NCBI GenBank assembly: GCA_023424585.1
Contig: JAFADT010000156.1
Coordinates: 1 to 36,532 of the forward strand
DNA length: 36,532 nt
Reading direction: 5' to 3'
Source of the DNA: Pseudomonadota bacterium
GTDB taxonomy: Bacteria > Myxococcota > Myxococcia > Myxococcales > Myxococcaceae
Below, in pieces: positions 1 to 13,900 of this stretch. The position numbers and the translations under genes were made by a program. How positions within the stretch are numbered: the first letter of the stretch is position 1; the number at the start of each line of letters is the position of its first letter. The notes beneath the pieces are model-generated. The model searched no databases and was not told where the DNA came from. It was given only the letters and a program-made list of their open reading frames with translations.

Positions 1-1980
1 GCCCGGTGGCGCACCGACGGCACGCTGGAGTACCTGGGCCGCGCGGACTTCCAGGTGAAGCTCCGCGGCTTCCGCATCGAGCTGGGCGAAGTCGAAGCCA
101 CGCTGCTCTCCCATCCGGACGTGCGGGACGCCGTGGCCGTGGTGCGCGAGGACGCGCCCGGCGCGCGGCGCCTGGTCGCCTACGTCGTCTCGGGCGCGGA
201 GCTGGATCCAGGCGCGCTGCGGGCCCATCTGCTGCGGCGGCTGCCGGAGTACATGGTGCCCTCCGCCTTCATCCCGCTGCCGGCCCTGCCGCTCACCTCC
301 AGCGGCAAGGTGGACCGCAAGGCCCTGCCCGCGCTGGACGGACCGCGCGCCTCGAAGCGGGAGTACGTGGCGCCCCGCACGGAGCTGGAGCGGACGCTCG
401 CGGCGGTCCTGGCCCAGGTGCTGCGCGTCGAACGCGTGGGACTCGACGACAACTTCTTCGAGCTGGGCGGCGACTCCATCATCAGCCTCCAGGCTGTCGC
501 GAGGGCACGGCAGGCCGGCGTGACGCTGTCGGTCCGCGACCTGTTCCAGCACCCGACGCTGGGAGCCCTGGCCGCCGTCGCCCGCATGAGCGATGCCCGC
601 GCCGCGGAGCAGGGGCCGGTGGTGGGCGAGCTGCCGCTCACGCCCATCCAGCGCAACCTGCTGGAGCGCGACCCCGCGCACGCGCACCACTTCAACCAGG
701 CGTTGCTGCTCCAGGTGCGTCAGCCGTTGATGGCGGCGCAGGTCGAGCAGGCGCTCCAGGCGCTGGTGCTCCACCACGACGCCCTGCGCATGCGCTTCGT
801 GCGCGATGACAGCGGCGCCTGGCGTCAGCAGGACGCCGCGCCGGAGGAGGCTCCCGTCTCCCTGCTCCAGGTGGACCTGTCCGCGCTGCCCGCCGACGTG
901 CGCGCCGCGCGGCTGGAAGAGGAGGCCCAGCGCCTCCAGGCCTCGTTCGAGCTGGCCCGGCCGCCGTTGCTGCGCGCCGCGCTCTTCCACTTCGGCGCCG
1001 GACAGGAGCAGCGCCTGCTGCTGATCCTCCACCACCTGGTGGTGGACGCCGTGTCCTGGCGGGTGCTCGTCGAGGACCTGGAGACCACGTACCTGCGCCT
1101 GCGCGCGGGCCAGCCGCCCGCACTTCCGGCCAAGACGACCTCGTTCCTGGACTGGGCCCGCAGGATGGAGGCCCACGCCCTCTCCGACGCGGTGCGTGCG
1201 CAGACGCCCCTGTGGCTCGACGAGGCCCGGCGGGACGTGGCCCCGCTGCCCACGGATGGCTCGGGGCCCGGCATCGCGGGTTCGCACCGCACCGTGACCG
1301 TCCGGCTGGACGCGGAGGAGACCCGGCTGTTGCTCCAGGAGACGCCGGGCGCCTGGCGCGCGCGGATCAACGACGTGCTGTTGACCGCCCTCGCCCTGGC
1401 GCTGCGTGAGTGGACGGGCCGGTCGCGCCTGCTCATCGACCTGGAGGGACACGGGCGAGAGGAGCTCTTCGCGGACGCGGACGTGTCTCGCACCGTCGGG
1501 TGGTTCACGTCGCTCGCGCCCGCCCTGCTCCAACTGCCGGAGGGCGGCTCCCCCGGCGACTGCCTGCGAGCGGTGCGCGACTCGATGAGCGGGTGGCCCG
1601 ACCGGGGCATCGGCTTCGGCCTGCTGCGCTTCATGGGGCCCGCGGAGGTCCGCGAGCAGCTCGCGGATCTGCCCTCCGCGCAGGTGGTCTTCAACTACCT
1701 GGGCCAGCTCGACGGCTCCACCGGCGCCAGCACCCTCTTCTCATTGGGCACCGAGTCCACCGGCAACACGGTGGCGCCCCAGGCCCTCCGCGCGCACCTG
1801 CTGGCCGTGGACGGCTTCGTGGCGGACGGCCAGCTGCGGATGGACTTCGGCTTCAGCGACGAGTGGCACCACACCGCCACCATCGAGTCCCTGGCCCACG
1901 CCTTCACGCGCGCGCTGCGGACCCTCATCACCCAGCGTCACTCCGACGACGCGCGCCGCAGGACGCCCGGCGACTTCCCG
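1..1980 (+). other. NRPS module 1 (partial): A1 C-terminus, carrier T1, epimerisation E1
   Basis: A1 survives only from its A7/A8 region (KLRGFRIELGE) to A10 (SGKVDRKAL, about 301-327), so its substrate code cannot be read. T1 is about 361-590 with LGGDSI at 463-480; the D in place of H is typical of carriers that feed epimerisation domains. E1 is about 610-1980. It shows HHLVVDAVSW with catalytic His codons near 1030-1035, EGHGRE at 1444-1461, TVGWFT near 1495-1512, and FNYLGQ at 1690-1707. These are the E2, E4, E5 and E7 core motifs, so the domain looks active. The residue loaded here is expected to reach the next condensation domain in D form. Confidence 0.92.
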
Positions 1981-4900
1981 CTGGCCCGGCTCTCCCAGGC
2001 CGCGTTGGACGCGCTGCTCGCCGCGCAGGGCCCCACGGTCGAGGACGTCTACCCCCTCTCCCCGGTGCAGCAGGGCATGCTCTTCCACGCCCTGTACGCC
2101 CCGGCCGGCGGCGTCTACTTCACGCAGAGCGCCTGGTCGATCCACTCGCCCATGGACCTCGGGCTGTTCCGCGAGACGTGGCAGGCGGTGGTGGACCGCA
2201 ACGCCGTCCTGCGCACCGCGTTCGTCTGGGAGGGACTGGACGCGCCGCTCCAGGTCGTCCACGCGAAGGTGGAGCTGCCCTTCGAACAGCACGACTGGCG
2301 TCACCTGTCCGCCCAGGAGCAGCAGGCCGCGCTGGAGCGCCTGGAGACGGAGGATCGTGCGCGCGGCTTGGACCTCTCGCGGGCGCCGCTGATGCGCGTG
2401 ACCGCGGTGCGGCTGGCGGAGCAGGTCTGGCGCTTCCTCTGGAGCCACCACCACCTGCTGCTGGACGGCTGGAGCACCGGCCTGTTCTTCCAGGAGGTCT
2501 TCGCGATCTACGACGCGCTCCGCACCCGCACCGCGCCGCCACCCGCGTCGCGCGCGTCGTTCCGCGACTACATCGCGTGGCTGCGCAAGACGGACCCGGA
2601 GGGCGATGAGGTCTTCTGGCGAGGACAGCTCGCGGGCCTGTCCGTCCCCACGCCGTTGCCCGGGGAGCTTCCTCCGGGGGCGAGGCCGTCCGGTGCAAGC
2701 CACCCGGTGGAGACGCGGCTGGAGCTTCCGGAGGAGCGCACCGCGGACCTTCAGGCGTTCGCGCGCCAGCACCAGCTGACGCTCAACACGCTGGCGCAGG
2801 CGGCCTGGGCGTTGGTGCTCGCGCGCCACGCGGACACGCGCGACGTGCTCTTCGGCACCACCCTGGCGGGGCGCCCTCCGGAGCTTCCGGGGGCGGAGGC
2901 CATGCTGGGCATGCTCATCACGACGCTGCCCGTCCGCATCGCGCTGCCCGATGACTCCGCGCCCGTGCTGCCCTGGCTCCAGGCGCTCCAGGCCCAGCAG
3001 CTCGGCATCCTCCAGCACCAGCACACCCCGCTCGTCAGCACCCAGGGCTGGAGCGAGCTGCCGCGAGGCACGCCGCTCTTCCAGTCGCTGCTCGTCTTCG
3101 AGAACTACCCCCTGGACGAAGCCCTGCTGCGGCGCTCCACGGCGCTCGACGTGCGGGACCTGCGCATCGGTGAGTCGACGAACTACCCGCTGCTGGCCAC
3201 GGTGCTGCCGGGCACGAAGCTCCAGCTTCACCTGACGCATGACTCCCACCGCTTCACCGCCGGGACGGTCACGCGGCTCCTGGGGCAGTGGCGGCAGGCG
3301 TTGGAGGAGCTGGCCCGGCCCGGCGCGCGGCTGGCGGACGTGTCCCTCGTGTCGTCCGAGGACCGCGCATGGCTGCTGCGCGCCGGCCTCGGAGAGACCC
3401 TGGACTTCGAGCGCGACTCCACGGTGCACGCGCGCTTCGAACGGCAGGCCGCGGAGACGCCGGACGCGGACGCCGTGGTCTTCGGGGACACGACGTTGTC
3501 CTTCCAGCAGCTCAACGCGCGCGCCAACCGGCTCGCGTGGCACCTGCGGTCGCTGGGCGTGGGCCCGGAGGTGACGGTGGGCCTGTGCCTGGAGCGCTCG
3601 GCGGAGGCCATCGTCGCGCTCCTGGCTGTGCTCAAGGCCGGCGGCGCCTTCGTGCCGCTGGACCCCAGGGCGCCGGCCGCGCGCAAGTCGTTCGTCCTCC
3701 AGGACAGCGGTGCGTCCGTGCTGGTGACGACGCAAGCGCTGTGGGACGCGTGGCGCCCGGAGGTGCCCCACCGGGTGCGGCTGGACGCGGAACCTGTCGG
3801 ACCGTCGGACAGGTTCTCGGAGAACCCGCCGCTGGTGGCGGGCGCGAGGAACCTCGCCTATGTCATCTACACGTCGGGCTCCACCGGCATGCCCAAGGGC
3901 GTGATGGTGCAGCACCGCTCGGTGCTCCACCTGCACCAGGCGATGACGCGGAGCATCTACGAGAACCTGCCGAGCGCCCAGCGCGTCACCTTGAACGCGC
4001 CGCTGTACTTCGACGCGTCCGTCGAACAGGTGATCCAGTTGTTGAGCGGCCACTGCCTGGTCATCGTCCCGGACGACGTGCGCCTGGAGCCGGAGGCCCT
4101 GCTCGGGTGGCTGGAGCATCAGCGCATCGACGTGTTCGACAGCACGCCATCGCAGCTCAAGCTCCTGCTGTCCGCGGGGCTGCTGGAGCGCGCGCACGTC
4201 CCCAAGCACTTCTCCATCGGCGGCGAGGCGATGGACGAGGTGACGTGGCGGCAGCTCGCCGCGACGAAGCGCGGGCGCGCCTACAACGGCTATGGCCCCA
4301 CGGAGGTCACCGTGGACGCGACGGTCAGCGTCGTCCAGGGCGCGCCCCAGCCGCTGCCCGTCATCGGTCGGCCGATCGCGAACGTGCGCGCCTACGTGCT
4401 CGACGCGCACCAGCGGCTGGCGCCCATCGGGACGCCGGGGGAGCTGTGCCTCGCGGGTGAGGGCCTCGCGCGAGGCTACCTGCGCCAGCCCGCGCTCACG
4501 GCCGAGCGCTTCCTGCCGGATCCGTTCAGCACGGAGCCCGGCGCGCGCCTCTACCGCACGGGCGACAGGGCCCGCTGGCGCGAGGACGGCACGCTCGACT
4601 TCATGGGCCGCCTGGACTTCCAGGTGAAGCTGCGCGGCAACCGCATCGAGCTGGGAGAGATCGAAGCCTCGCTGCGCGCGCACCCGGGCATCCGGGACGC
4701 GGTGGTGCAGGTCCACGACGAGCGGCTCATCGCGTATGTCGCGCCCCAGGTGGACACGTCGCCCCTGCGCGAACACCTGCGCCAGCACCTGCCCGAGTAC
4801 ATGGTGCCCGCGGCGTTCCTCGCGCTGGACGCCCTGCCCCTGACGCCCAACGGCAAGGTGGACCGCAAGGCCCTGCCCGCGCCGGAGGCCGCCCCGGTCC

Positions 4901-7900
4901 CCGAACGCGTCATCGAACCGCCCGCAACGCCCACCGAGGCGGCGCTGGTCCCGCTGTGGGTCGAAGTCCTGCGCGTCCCCTCGGTGGGACGTCACGACGG
5001 CTTCTTCGAGCTGGGCGGCCACTCCCTGCTGGCCACGCAGCTGGTGTCACGCGTGCGCGCGCACTTCGGCGTGGAGCTGCCCCTGCGCGCCCTGATGGAA
5101 GGCCCCACGGTCGCGGCGCTGGCCGAGCGCATCGACGCGCTCCGAGCGCCCCTGGCAGGGGCCAAGGCGCTCCCGGCGCTGGTCCGCGTGGAGCGACCGG
5201 ACGTGCTGCCCCTGTCGTTCGCGCAGCAGCGGCTGTGGTTCATCGAGCAGCTCGGCACGGCGGGCAACGCCTACAGCCTCCCGAGCCTGCTCACGCTGGA
5301 CGGCACGCTGGACATCATCGTGATGCTCGCGGCGTTCGATGAGCTGGTGCGCCGGCACGAAGCGCTGCGCACGACCTTCCGTTCACACGAAGGCACGCCG
5401 TCGCAGGTCATCCACCCGCCCTTCCCCATGCCCCTGCGGAACGTGGACCTCTCCGCGCTGCCGACCGCGGAGGCCCGAGAGGCGGAGGCGTCGCGGCTGG
5501 CGCTGGAGGAGCTCCGCACGCCGTTCGACCTGGAGCACGGCCCGCTCTTCCGGGGGCTCCTGATGAAGCTGGGCCCCACCGAGCACCAGTTGCTGCTCAA
5601 CACGCACCACATCATCTCCGACGGCTGGTCCACGGGCGTCCTGGTGCGCGAGATGGGCACGCTCTACACCGCGTTCGCCGCGGAGCAGCCCTCGCCGCTG
5701 CCGGAGCTGGTGGTGCAGGCCGCCGACCACGCCCTCTGGCAGCGCGGCTGGCTCCAGGGGGACGTGCTGGAGTCGCAGCTGGCGTACTGGCGCGGTCAAC
5801 TGGAGGGGGCCGCGCCCTACCTGGAGCTGCCCACGGACCATCCGCGTCCGGCGCGTCCGTCCTTCCGGGCCGGCATGCAGCCCCTGCCCCTGTCGCGCGA
5901 GCTGAGCGAGGCGGTGGAGGCTTTCGCGCGTCAGACGTCCACCACGCCCTTCATGGTGCTGCTCGCGGCCTTCCAGCTGCTGCTGCACCGGTACGCGGGC
6001 CAGGAGGACGTGCTCGTGGGGTCGCCCATCGCGGGCCGCCGCCACGCGGAGGCCGAGGACCTCATCGGCTACTTCGCGAACACGGTGGTGCTGCGCACGC
6101 GGGTCCGCGACACGCTCCGCTTCCGCGAGCTGCTGGACGAGGTCCGCGCCACCACGCTGGGCGCCTACGAGCACCAGGACCTGCCGTTCGAGAAGCTGGT
6201 GGAGGTCCTGCACCCGGAGCGCGACCTGGGGCGCACGCCGCTGTTCCAGGTGACGTTCACGCTCCAGAACGCGCCCATGCCGGAGCTGTCCCTGCCGGGC
6301 CTGACGCTGCGCACGCGGGAGACCGTTCCGGAGACCCTCCTCTTCGACCTCCAGTGCCTGATGGCGCGGACGCAGGACGGCTTCGACGGAGCCCTCCTCT
6401 TCAACCAGGACCTGTTCGACCCGGCCACGGTGGCCGGAATGGCGGAGCACCTGCGCGTGCTGCTGGAGGCCGCCCTCCGCGCGTCGGACACGCGGCTGTC
6501 CCAGCTGCCGTGGCTGACGGAGGCGGAGCGGCAGCGGCTGCTCGTCGGGTGGAACGACACCGCGCGCGCCTCTCCGCGTGATGCGTCCGTGGCCGCGCTC
6601 TTCGCGGAGCAGGCCGCGAGCACCCCGGACGCCATCGCGCTGAAGGCGGGCGCGGAGACGCTCACCTACGCGGCGCTGGACCGCGCGTCGAACCGGCTCG
6701 CGCACCATCTGCGGCGCCAGGGCGTGCGGCCCGGGCACCGCGTGGGCGTGTGCCTGGAGCGCTCGTTCGACCTCATCACGGGCCTGCTGGGCATCCTCAA
6801 GGCGGGCGCGGCGTATGTGCCGGTGGACGCGAAGACGCCCACGGAGCGCATCACCTGGATGCTCCAGGCGGCGAGCGTCAGCGTGCTCGTCACCCAGGAG
6901 GCGCTGGCGGACGAGCTGCCCCAGGTGACGGACCTCCAGGTCCTGCTGGACGCGGACGAGGCCCAGCTCGCGAGGCAGCCGGAGACGGCGCTGGACCTGA
7001 CAGCCAGCGCCGAGGCGCTGGCCTACGTGATGTTCACGTCGGGAAGCACCGGCCGTCCCAAGGGCGTCAGCGTCCCCCACCGGGCCATCACCCGCCTGGT
7101 GCGAGGCGCGGACTTCATCCACTTCGGCCCCGAGGAGGTCTTCCTCCACCTGGCCCCCATCGCGTTCGATGCGTCCACGCTGGAGATCTGGGGCGCGCTC
7201 CTGAACGGAGCGACGCTGGTGCTGGCGCCGCCCCAGGCGCTATCGCTGGAGGAGACCGGCGCGCTGCTGCGGCGCGAGGGCATCACCACGCTGTGGCTCA
7301 CGGCGGCCCTCTTCGACCAGATGGTGCTGCACCAGGGCGACGCGCTGGCCCGGGTGAGGCAGGTGCTCGCGGGCGGCGACGTGCTGCCCGTGGAGCGCGT
7401 GCGCGAACACCTGAAGCGACTGCCGCCGGGCGCCGTGCTCGTCAACGGCTACGGCCCCACGGAGAACACCACGTTCTCCGCCACGCACACCCTGCGCGCC
7501 GGAGACGCGGTGGGCCGCTCGGTGCCCATCGGCCGGCCGGTGGGGAACTCCACGGCGTGGGTGCTGGACGCGGCGCTCCAGCCCGTGCCACCGGGTGTGC
7601 CGGGCACGCTCTACGTCGGCGGAGACGGTCTGGCCTGGGGCTACCTCCAGCGCCCGGACCTGACCGCCGAACGCTTCATCCCCCACCCCTTCGCCAAGGA
7701 GCCCGGCGCGCGCCTCTACGACACGGGTGACCGCGCGCGCTGGCGGAACGACGGGACCTTGGAGTTCCTGGGCCGCACCGACTTCCAGGTGAAGCTGCGC
7801 GGCTACCGCGTGGAGCCGGGGGAGCTCGAAGCCGTCCTCCGCCAGTCATCGGACGTGCAGGAGGCGGTGGTCGTGGTCCGCGAGGACGTGCCTGGCGACA

Positions 7901-10900
7901 AGCGCCTGGTGGCCTACGTCGCGAGCGGTGAAGGCGAAGGCCTCGACACGGGCGCGCTGCGCGCCGCCGTGCAGAAGCAGCTCCCGGACTACATGGTGCC
8001 GTCGGCCATCGTGGTGCTCGCGAAGCTGCCCCTGGGCGCCAACGGGAAGGTGGACCGCAAGGCCCTGCCCGCGCCGCAGGCCCGTGTCGACGACCCCGCC
8101 ACGTCCGCTGTGCCGCGAAGCGCGGTGGAGAAGGCGCTCGCGGACATCTGGGCGGAGGTGCTGCACCTGGACGCCGTGGACATCCACGGCGACTTCTTCG
8201 AGCTGGGCGGCCACTCCCTGCTGGCCACCCAGGTGGTGTCGCGCATCCGCGCGTCGCTGGGCGTGGAGCTGCCCCTGGGCGAGCTGTTCCGGGCCCCCAC
8301 GGTGGCGTCGCTGGCCGAGCGGCTGGTGGACGCGCGCCGCACCCAGGCACCGCCGCTGGTCCCTGTCCCGAGGACGTCCGCGCCCCCGCTGTCCTTCGCG
8401 CAGCAGCGGCTGTGGTTCATCGACCAGCTGGAGCGAGGCAGCCCGCTCTACAACATGCCGCTGGCGCTGAGCCTCACCGGCAATCTGGACGTGGACGCGC
8501 TGAGCGCGGGCCTGGACGCGCTGATGGCGCGGCATGAAGCCCTGCGGACGACGTTCCGGATGGAGAGCGGCCGCCCCGTGCAGGACATCCACGCGGAGGG
8601 CCACGTCCCGCTGGAGACCGTGGACCTGACGGGCGTCGGCGCCCGCGCCGAGAGGCAGGCCGAGGCCCAGCGCCTGGGCCACGCCGAGACGCTGCGCCCG
8701 TTCGACCTGACGCACGGGCCGGTGATCCGCGCGCTGCTCCTGAAGCTGGACGCCCGCGAGCACGTGCTGGTGCTGCACCTGCACCACATCGTCTCCGACG
8801 GCTGGTCGCTGGGCATCCTCGTGCGCGAGCTCACCGCCCTCTACGAGGCCCACCAGCGCGGGCGCCCCGCCGAGCTGCCGGAGCTGCCCGTGCAGTACGC
8901 GGACTTCGCGGTCTGGCAGCGTGGCTGGCTCCAGGGCGGCGTGCTCCAAGCGCAGGTGGAGTGGTGGAAGCACCAGCTTGCCGGAGCCCCCTTCGTGCTG
9001 GACGTGCCCACGGATCGGCCGAGGACCGCGACCGCCTCCCAGCGCGGCGGCCTGGTGCGGGTGACCCTGCCCAAGGCCCTGAGCGAGCGCGTGGACGCGC
9101 TGGCCCAGCAGGAGGGCGCCACGCCGTTCATGGCGCTGCTCGCGGCGTTCCAGGCCGTGCTGGCGCGCGTGTCCGGACAGGATGACGTGCTGGTGGGCTC
9201 GCCCATCGCGAACCGCCGGCACGCGGAGACGGAGGGCCTCATCGGCTTCTTCGTGAACATGCTGGTGCTGCGAGGCCGCTTCGGCGCGAGGACGACGTTC
9301 CGGGAGTTGCTCGCGCAGGTGCGCGCCACCACCCTGGGCGCCTACGAGCACCAGGACACGCCCTTCGAGCACCTGGTGGAAGCGCTCCAGCCGGAGCGCG
9401 ACCTGGGCCGCACGCCGCTGTTCCAGGCGATGTTCGCGCTCCAGAACGCCCCGGTGCCGGAGCTGTCGGTGCCCGGCCTCTCCGTGGGCCCGGCGCACCT
9501 CGACGGCGACACCCCGTCGCAGTTCGAGCTGGCGCTGGACCTGAACCGGACCCACGACGGCTACGAGGGCCGCTTCCACTACGCGGCGGACCTCTTCGAC
9601 GCGAGCACCATCAAGCGGCTCTTCGCGCACCTGCGCCGGCTGCTGGATGCCGTGTGCGACGCGCCGGACCTGCCGTTGGCGGACGTGTCGCTCGTCTCGC
9701 CAGAGGAGCTGGCGCGGCTGGTGCGCATGGGCGGCGGCGAGTTGGTGGACTTCGAGCGCGACGCCACCCTGCACGGCCTCATCGAGCGGCAGGTGGCGCG
9801 CACCCCGGACGCCCCGGCCGTCGTGTTCGGCGAGACGACGCTGACGTACCGGCAGCTCGACACGCGGGCGAACCAGCTCGCGTGGCGGCTGCGCTCCATG
9901 GGGGTGGGCCCGGAGGTGCGGGTGGCCCTGTGCCTGGAGCGGTCGGTGGAGGCCCTCGTCGCGCTGCTGGCGGTGCTCAAGGCCGGCGGCGCCTTCGTGC
10001 CGCTGGACCCCGGAGCCCCGGCGGCGCGCAGGGACTTCGTGCTGCGCGACTGCGGCGCGGCCGTGCTCGTCACGACGGAAGCCGCGTGCGGGGACTGGAA
10101 CCCCTATGGCGTCCAGGAGGTGTGGCTGGACGTGGAGCAGCCCGGACTGGCGGCCCTCTCCCACGATCCCCTGCCCGCGCTGGCGGGACCGGAGCACCTG
10201 GCCTACGTGCTCTATACGTCCGGCTCCACGGGCGCGCCCAAGGGCGTGATGGTGCACCACCGCGCCATCCTCAACATGCACCGGGCCTTCCTCCGCGTGT
10301 TCTACGCGGGGCAGCCCGCAGGCCAGCGCGTCACCGTCAACGCGCCGCTGTACTTCGACGCGGTGATGGAGCGCGTGGTGCAGCTCATCGACGGGCACTG
10401 CCTCTACGTCGTCCCGGACGCGCTGCGCACGGAGCCGGAGGCGATGCTCACGTGGCTGGAGCAGCACCGCATCGACTCGCTCGACTGCACGCCCGCGCAG
10501 CTCAAGCCGCTGCTGGCGGCCGGGATGCTGGAGCGGGCCTGGGTGCCGCCCCTCGTCATCACGGGCGGTGACGCGCTGGACGCGGAGTCGTGGCGGAAGC
10601 TGGCCGCGACGGACCGCACGCGGGCCTTCAACGGCTACGGCCCCACGGAGTGCACGGTCGGCACGACGGGCGTGGCGCTCCAGGGAACCCTCCGGACGGA
10701 GCCGTTCATCGGCCGGCCGGTGGCGAACCTGACCGCGTATGTCCTCGACGCGCGGCAGCGGCCGGTGCCCATCGGCATGCCGGGCGAGCTGTGCTTCGCC
10801 GGCGAGAGCGTCACGCGCGGCTACCTGGGCCGTCCGGACCTGACCGCCGAACGCTTCATGCCGGATCCCTTCAGCGCGGAGCCCGGCGCGCGCCTCTACC

Positions 10901-13900
10901 GCACGGGCGACAAGGGCCGCTGGCGGCCGGACGGCACGCTGGAGTTCATGGGCCGCCTGGACTTCCAGGTGAAGCTGCGCGGCTACCGCATCGAGCTGGG
11001 TGAAATCGAAGCCACGCTGCGCGCGCACCCGGCCGTCCGGGACGCGGTGGCGCTGGTGCGCGAGGACGCCCCGGGCAACGCGCGGCTCGTGGCCTACGTG
11101 GTGGCGGACGGCGACACGGAGGTGCTGCGCGAACACCTGCGCCGGCACCTGCCGGAGTACATGGTGCCGGCGGCCTACGTCACCCTGCCCGCCCTGCCCC
11201 TCACGCCCAACGGCAAGCTGGATCGCAAGGCGCTGCCCTCTCCGGAGGTGCAGCTGCGCGCCGCGCACACGTATGAGGCCCCGGCGACGCCCGCGGAGGT
11301 GGTCCTGGCCTCGCTGTGGGAGGAGCTGCTGAACATCCCCGTCGTGGGCCGCAACGACCACTTCTTCGAACTGGGCGGCCACTCGCTGCTGGCCACGCAG
11401 CTGGTGTCCCGCATCCGCGAACGGTTCGGCGTGGACGTGGGCGTCCGCGCGCTGTTCGAGTCCCCCACCGTGGCGGCGCTCGCCCAGCGCCTGCCGGACG
11501 CGCCGGAAGCGAACTCCCTGCCGCCGCTGCGCCCGGCGGAAGGCCCTGGCCCGCATCCGCTGTCGTTCGCGCAGCAGCGGCTGTGGTTCATCGACCAGCT
11601 CGCCCCGGGCAGCGCGCTCTACAACATGCCCACCGCCCTGCGCCTCACGGGCGCGGTGGACGTGCCCGCGCTCCAGCGGGCCTTCGACGCGCTGGTGGAG
11701 CGCCATGAAGCGCTGCGCACCACCTTCGAGTCCCACGACGGCGAACCCCGCCAGCACGTGCACCCCGCCCCCACCGGAGTCCTGTCGGTGGTGGACCTGA
11801 CGGGGCTCCCCCACGACGCGCGGGAGGCGGAGGCCCTGCGGATCGCGAGCGAGGACGCGCTGAAGCCCTTCGACCTCGCCGCCGGTCCGCTGGCGCGCCT
11901 CACGCTCCTCACGCTGGGGGCCCACGAGCACGTCCTGCTCCTGTGCCTGCACCACGCCATCGGAGACGGCTGGTCCATGGGCATCCTGGTGCGCGAGGTC
12001 ACCGCGCTGTACGAGGCCTTCCGTCAGGGCCAGCCCTCACCGCTGGCCCCGCTGCCGGTGCAGTACGCGGACTTCGCGGTCTGGCAGCGCGGCTGGTTCC
12101 AGGGCGAGGTCCTGGACGCGCAGCTCCAGTGGTGGAAGCAGCAGCTCGCCGGCGCCCCGCAGGTGCTGGCGCTGCTCACGGACAAGCCCCGTCCGCCCCA
12201 GCGGTCCGCCAGCGGCGCGACGTTCCCGGTGCGCCTGTCCCCGGCCCTGAGCGAGGCCGTGGAGGCCCTGGCCCAGTCCGAGGGCGCCACGCCCTTCATG
12301 GTGCTGCTCGCGGCGTTCCAGACGCTGCTCTACCGGTACTCCGGCCAGGAGGACCTGCTGGTGGGCACGTCCATCGCGGGCCGGCGCCACGCGGAGACGG
12401 AGGGCCTCATCGGGTTCTTCGTGAACACGCTGGTGCTGCGCGCGCGGCTCGACGGCCGTCCGTCGTTCCGGGAGCTGCTCGCGCAGGTGCGCGCCACCAC
12501 GCTGGGCGCGTTCGAGCATCAGGACCTGCCCTTCGAGCGGCTGGTGGAGGCGGTGCAGCCCGCGCGCGACCTGTCGCGCACGCCGCTCGTCCAGGCGTTG
12601 TTCGCGCTCCAGAACGTGCCGGACGCGGAGGTCCGCCTGCCGGACCTGACGCTGCGCCCGGTGGAGGTGGACCTGCCCACGACGAAGTTCGACCTGGAGC
12701 TGACGCTGGGCCGGTCGACGCAAGGCTTCGAGGGCGTCCTCTCCTACGCCACGGACCTCTTCGAGCCCGCCACGGCCCGGAGGCTGTCGGAGCACCTGGT
12801 GCAGCTGCTGGAGGGCGCGGTCGCGAAGCCGGACACCGCGCTGGACGCCCTGCCCCTGCTGACGGCGGAGGAGCGCCAGTGGGTGCTGGAGGAGTGGAGC
12901 GGAGAGACGGCCGCCTACGAGAGCGACCTGTCCTTCCCCGCGCGCTTCGAGCAGCAGGTGACCCGCACGCCCAAGGCCCCCGCCGTGGTGATGGGCGACA
13001 CGACGGTGTCGTTCCACCAGCTCAACGTGCGCGCAAACCAACTGGCGCACTACCTGCGCACGCTGGGCGTGGGCCCGGACGTGCCGGTGGCCCTCTGCCT
13101 GGACCGCTCGCCGGAGGCCATCGTGGCCCTGCTGGGCATCCTCAAGGCGGGCGGCGCCTACGTGCCGCTCGACCCCACGGCGCCCGAGGCACGCCGGGCC
13201 TTCATCCTGGAGAACAGCGGCGCGTCCGTGCTGCTGACGACCCGGGCGCACGTGGACGCGTGGCAGCCGGCGGTGCGGCACGTGGTGCGGCTGGACGAGG
13301 AGGCGCGGCGCATCGACGCGTCGTCTCCGGGCAACCCGCGCGTGGCCCTGAGGCCGGAGCACCTGGCGTACGTCATCTACACGTCGGGCTCCACGGGCAC
13401 GCCCAAGGGCGTGATGATCCAGCACCGCTCGCTCGCGCACCTGCATCGTGCGTTGACGGAGGCCTGCTACGCGCAGGTGTCCAAGGTGATGCGGGTGAGC
13501 CTCAACGGGCCCCTCTACTTCGACGCGTCCGTGACGCAGCTGCTGTTGATGGCGGACGGCCACTGCCTGTGCATCGTGCCGGAGGGCGTGCGGCAGGATC
13601 CGGAGGCGCTGCTCGCGTGGGTGGACCAGCGGCGCATCGACGCGCTGGACTGCACGCCGTCGCTGTTCAAGCTGCTGCTGGAGGCGGGCCTCCTGGAGCA
13701 GCCGCACGTGCCGTCCATCTGCTTCATCGGCGGTGAGGCGATGGACGAGGTGACGTGGCGCACGCTCGCGGCCACGCACCGCACGAGGGCCTACAACGCC
13801 TACGGCCCCACCGAGGGCACCGTGGCCTCCACCACCGAGTGCATCCAGAGCACGGCCCACCCGACGCCCGTCATCGGCCGGCCGATGCTCAACGTCGGCG

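Noticed and set aside
55..57. GTG at 55 as the NRPS start codon
   Set aside because: The frame is open to base 1 and already encodes conserved adenylation-domain sequence before this codon.
1030..1050. Epimerisation motif HHLVVDA with Ala instead of the usual Gly as a sign of inactivity
   Set aside because: The catalytic His and Asp are intact, and all other E motifs are present. The change is conservative.
1741..5022. Very long open frame on the - strand across the NRPS (also 12037-16353 and 7846-11955)
   Set aside because: These are antisense shadows of a high-GC coding region. Translations are dominated by Arg/Gln/His/Val-rich low-complexity sequence with no domain motif, whereas the + frame shows all NRPS core motifs.
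5308..5340. Unusual hydrophobic stretch (LDIIVMLAAF) near the start of the third condensation domain, perhaps a compensated frameshift
   Set aside because: The length and the flanking motifs match the other C domains exactly, and no shifted frame gives a better sequence, so ordinary substitution is simpler.
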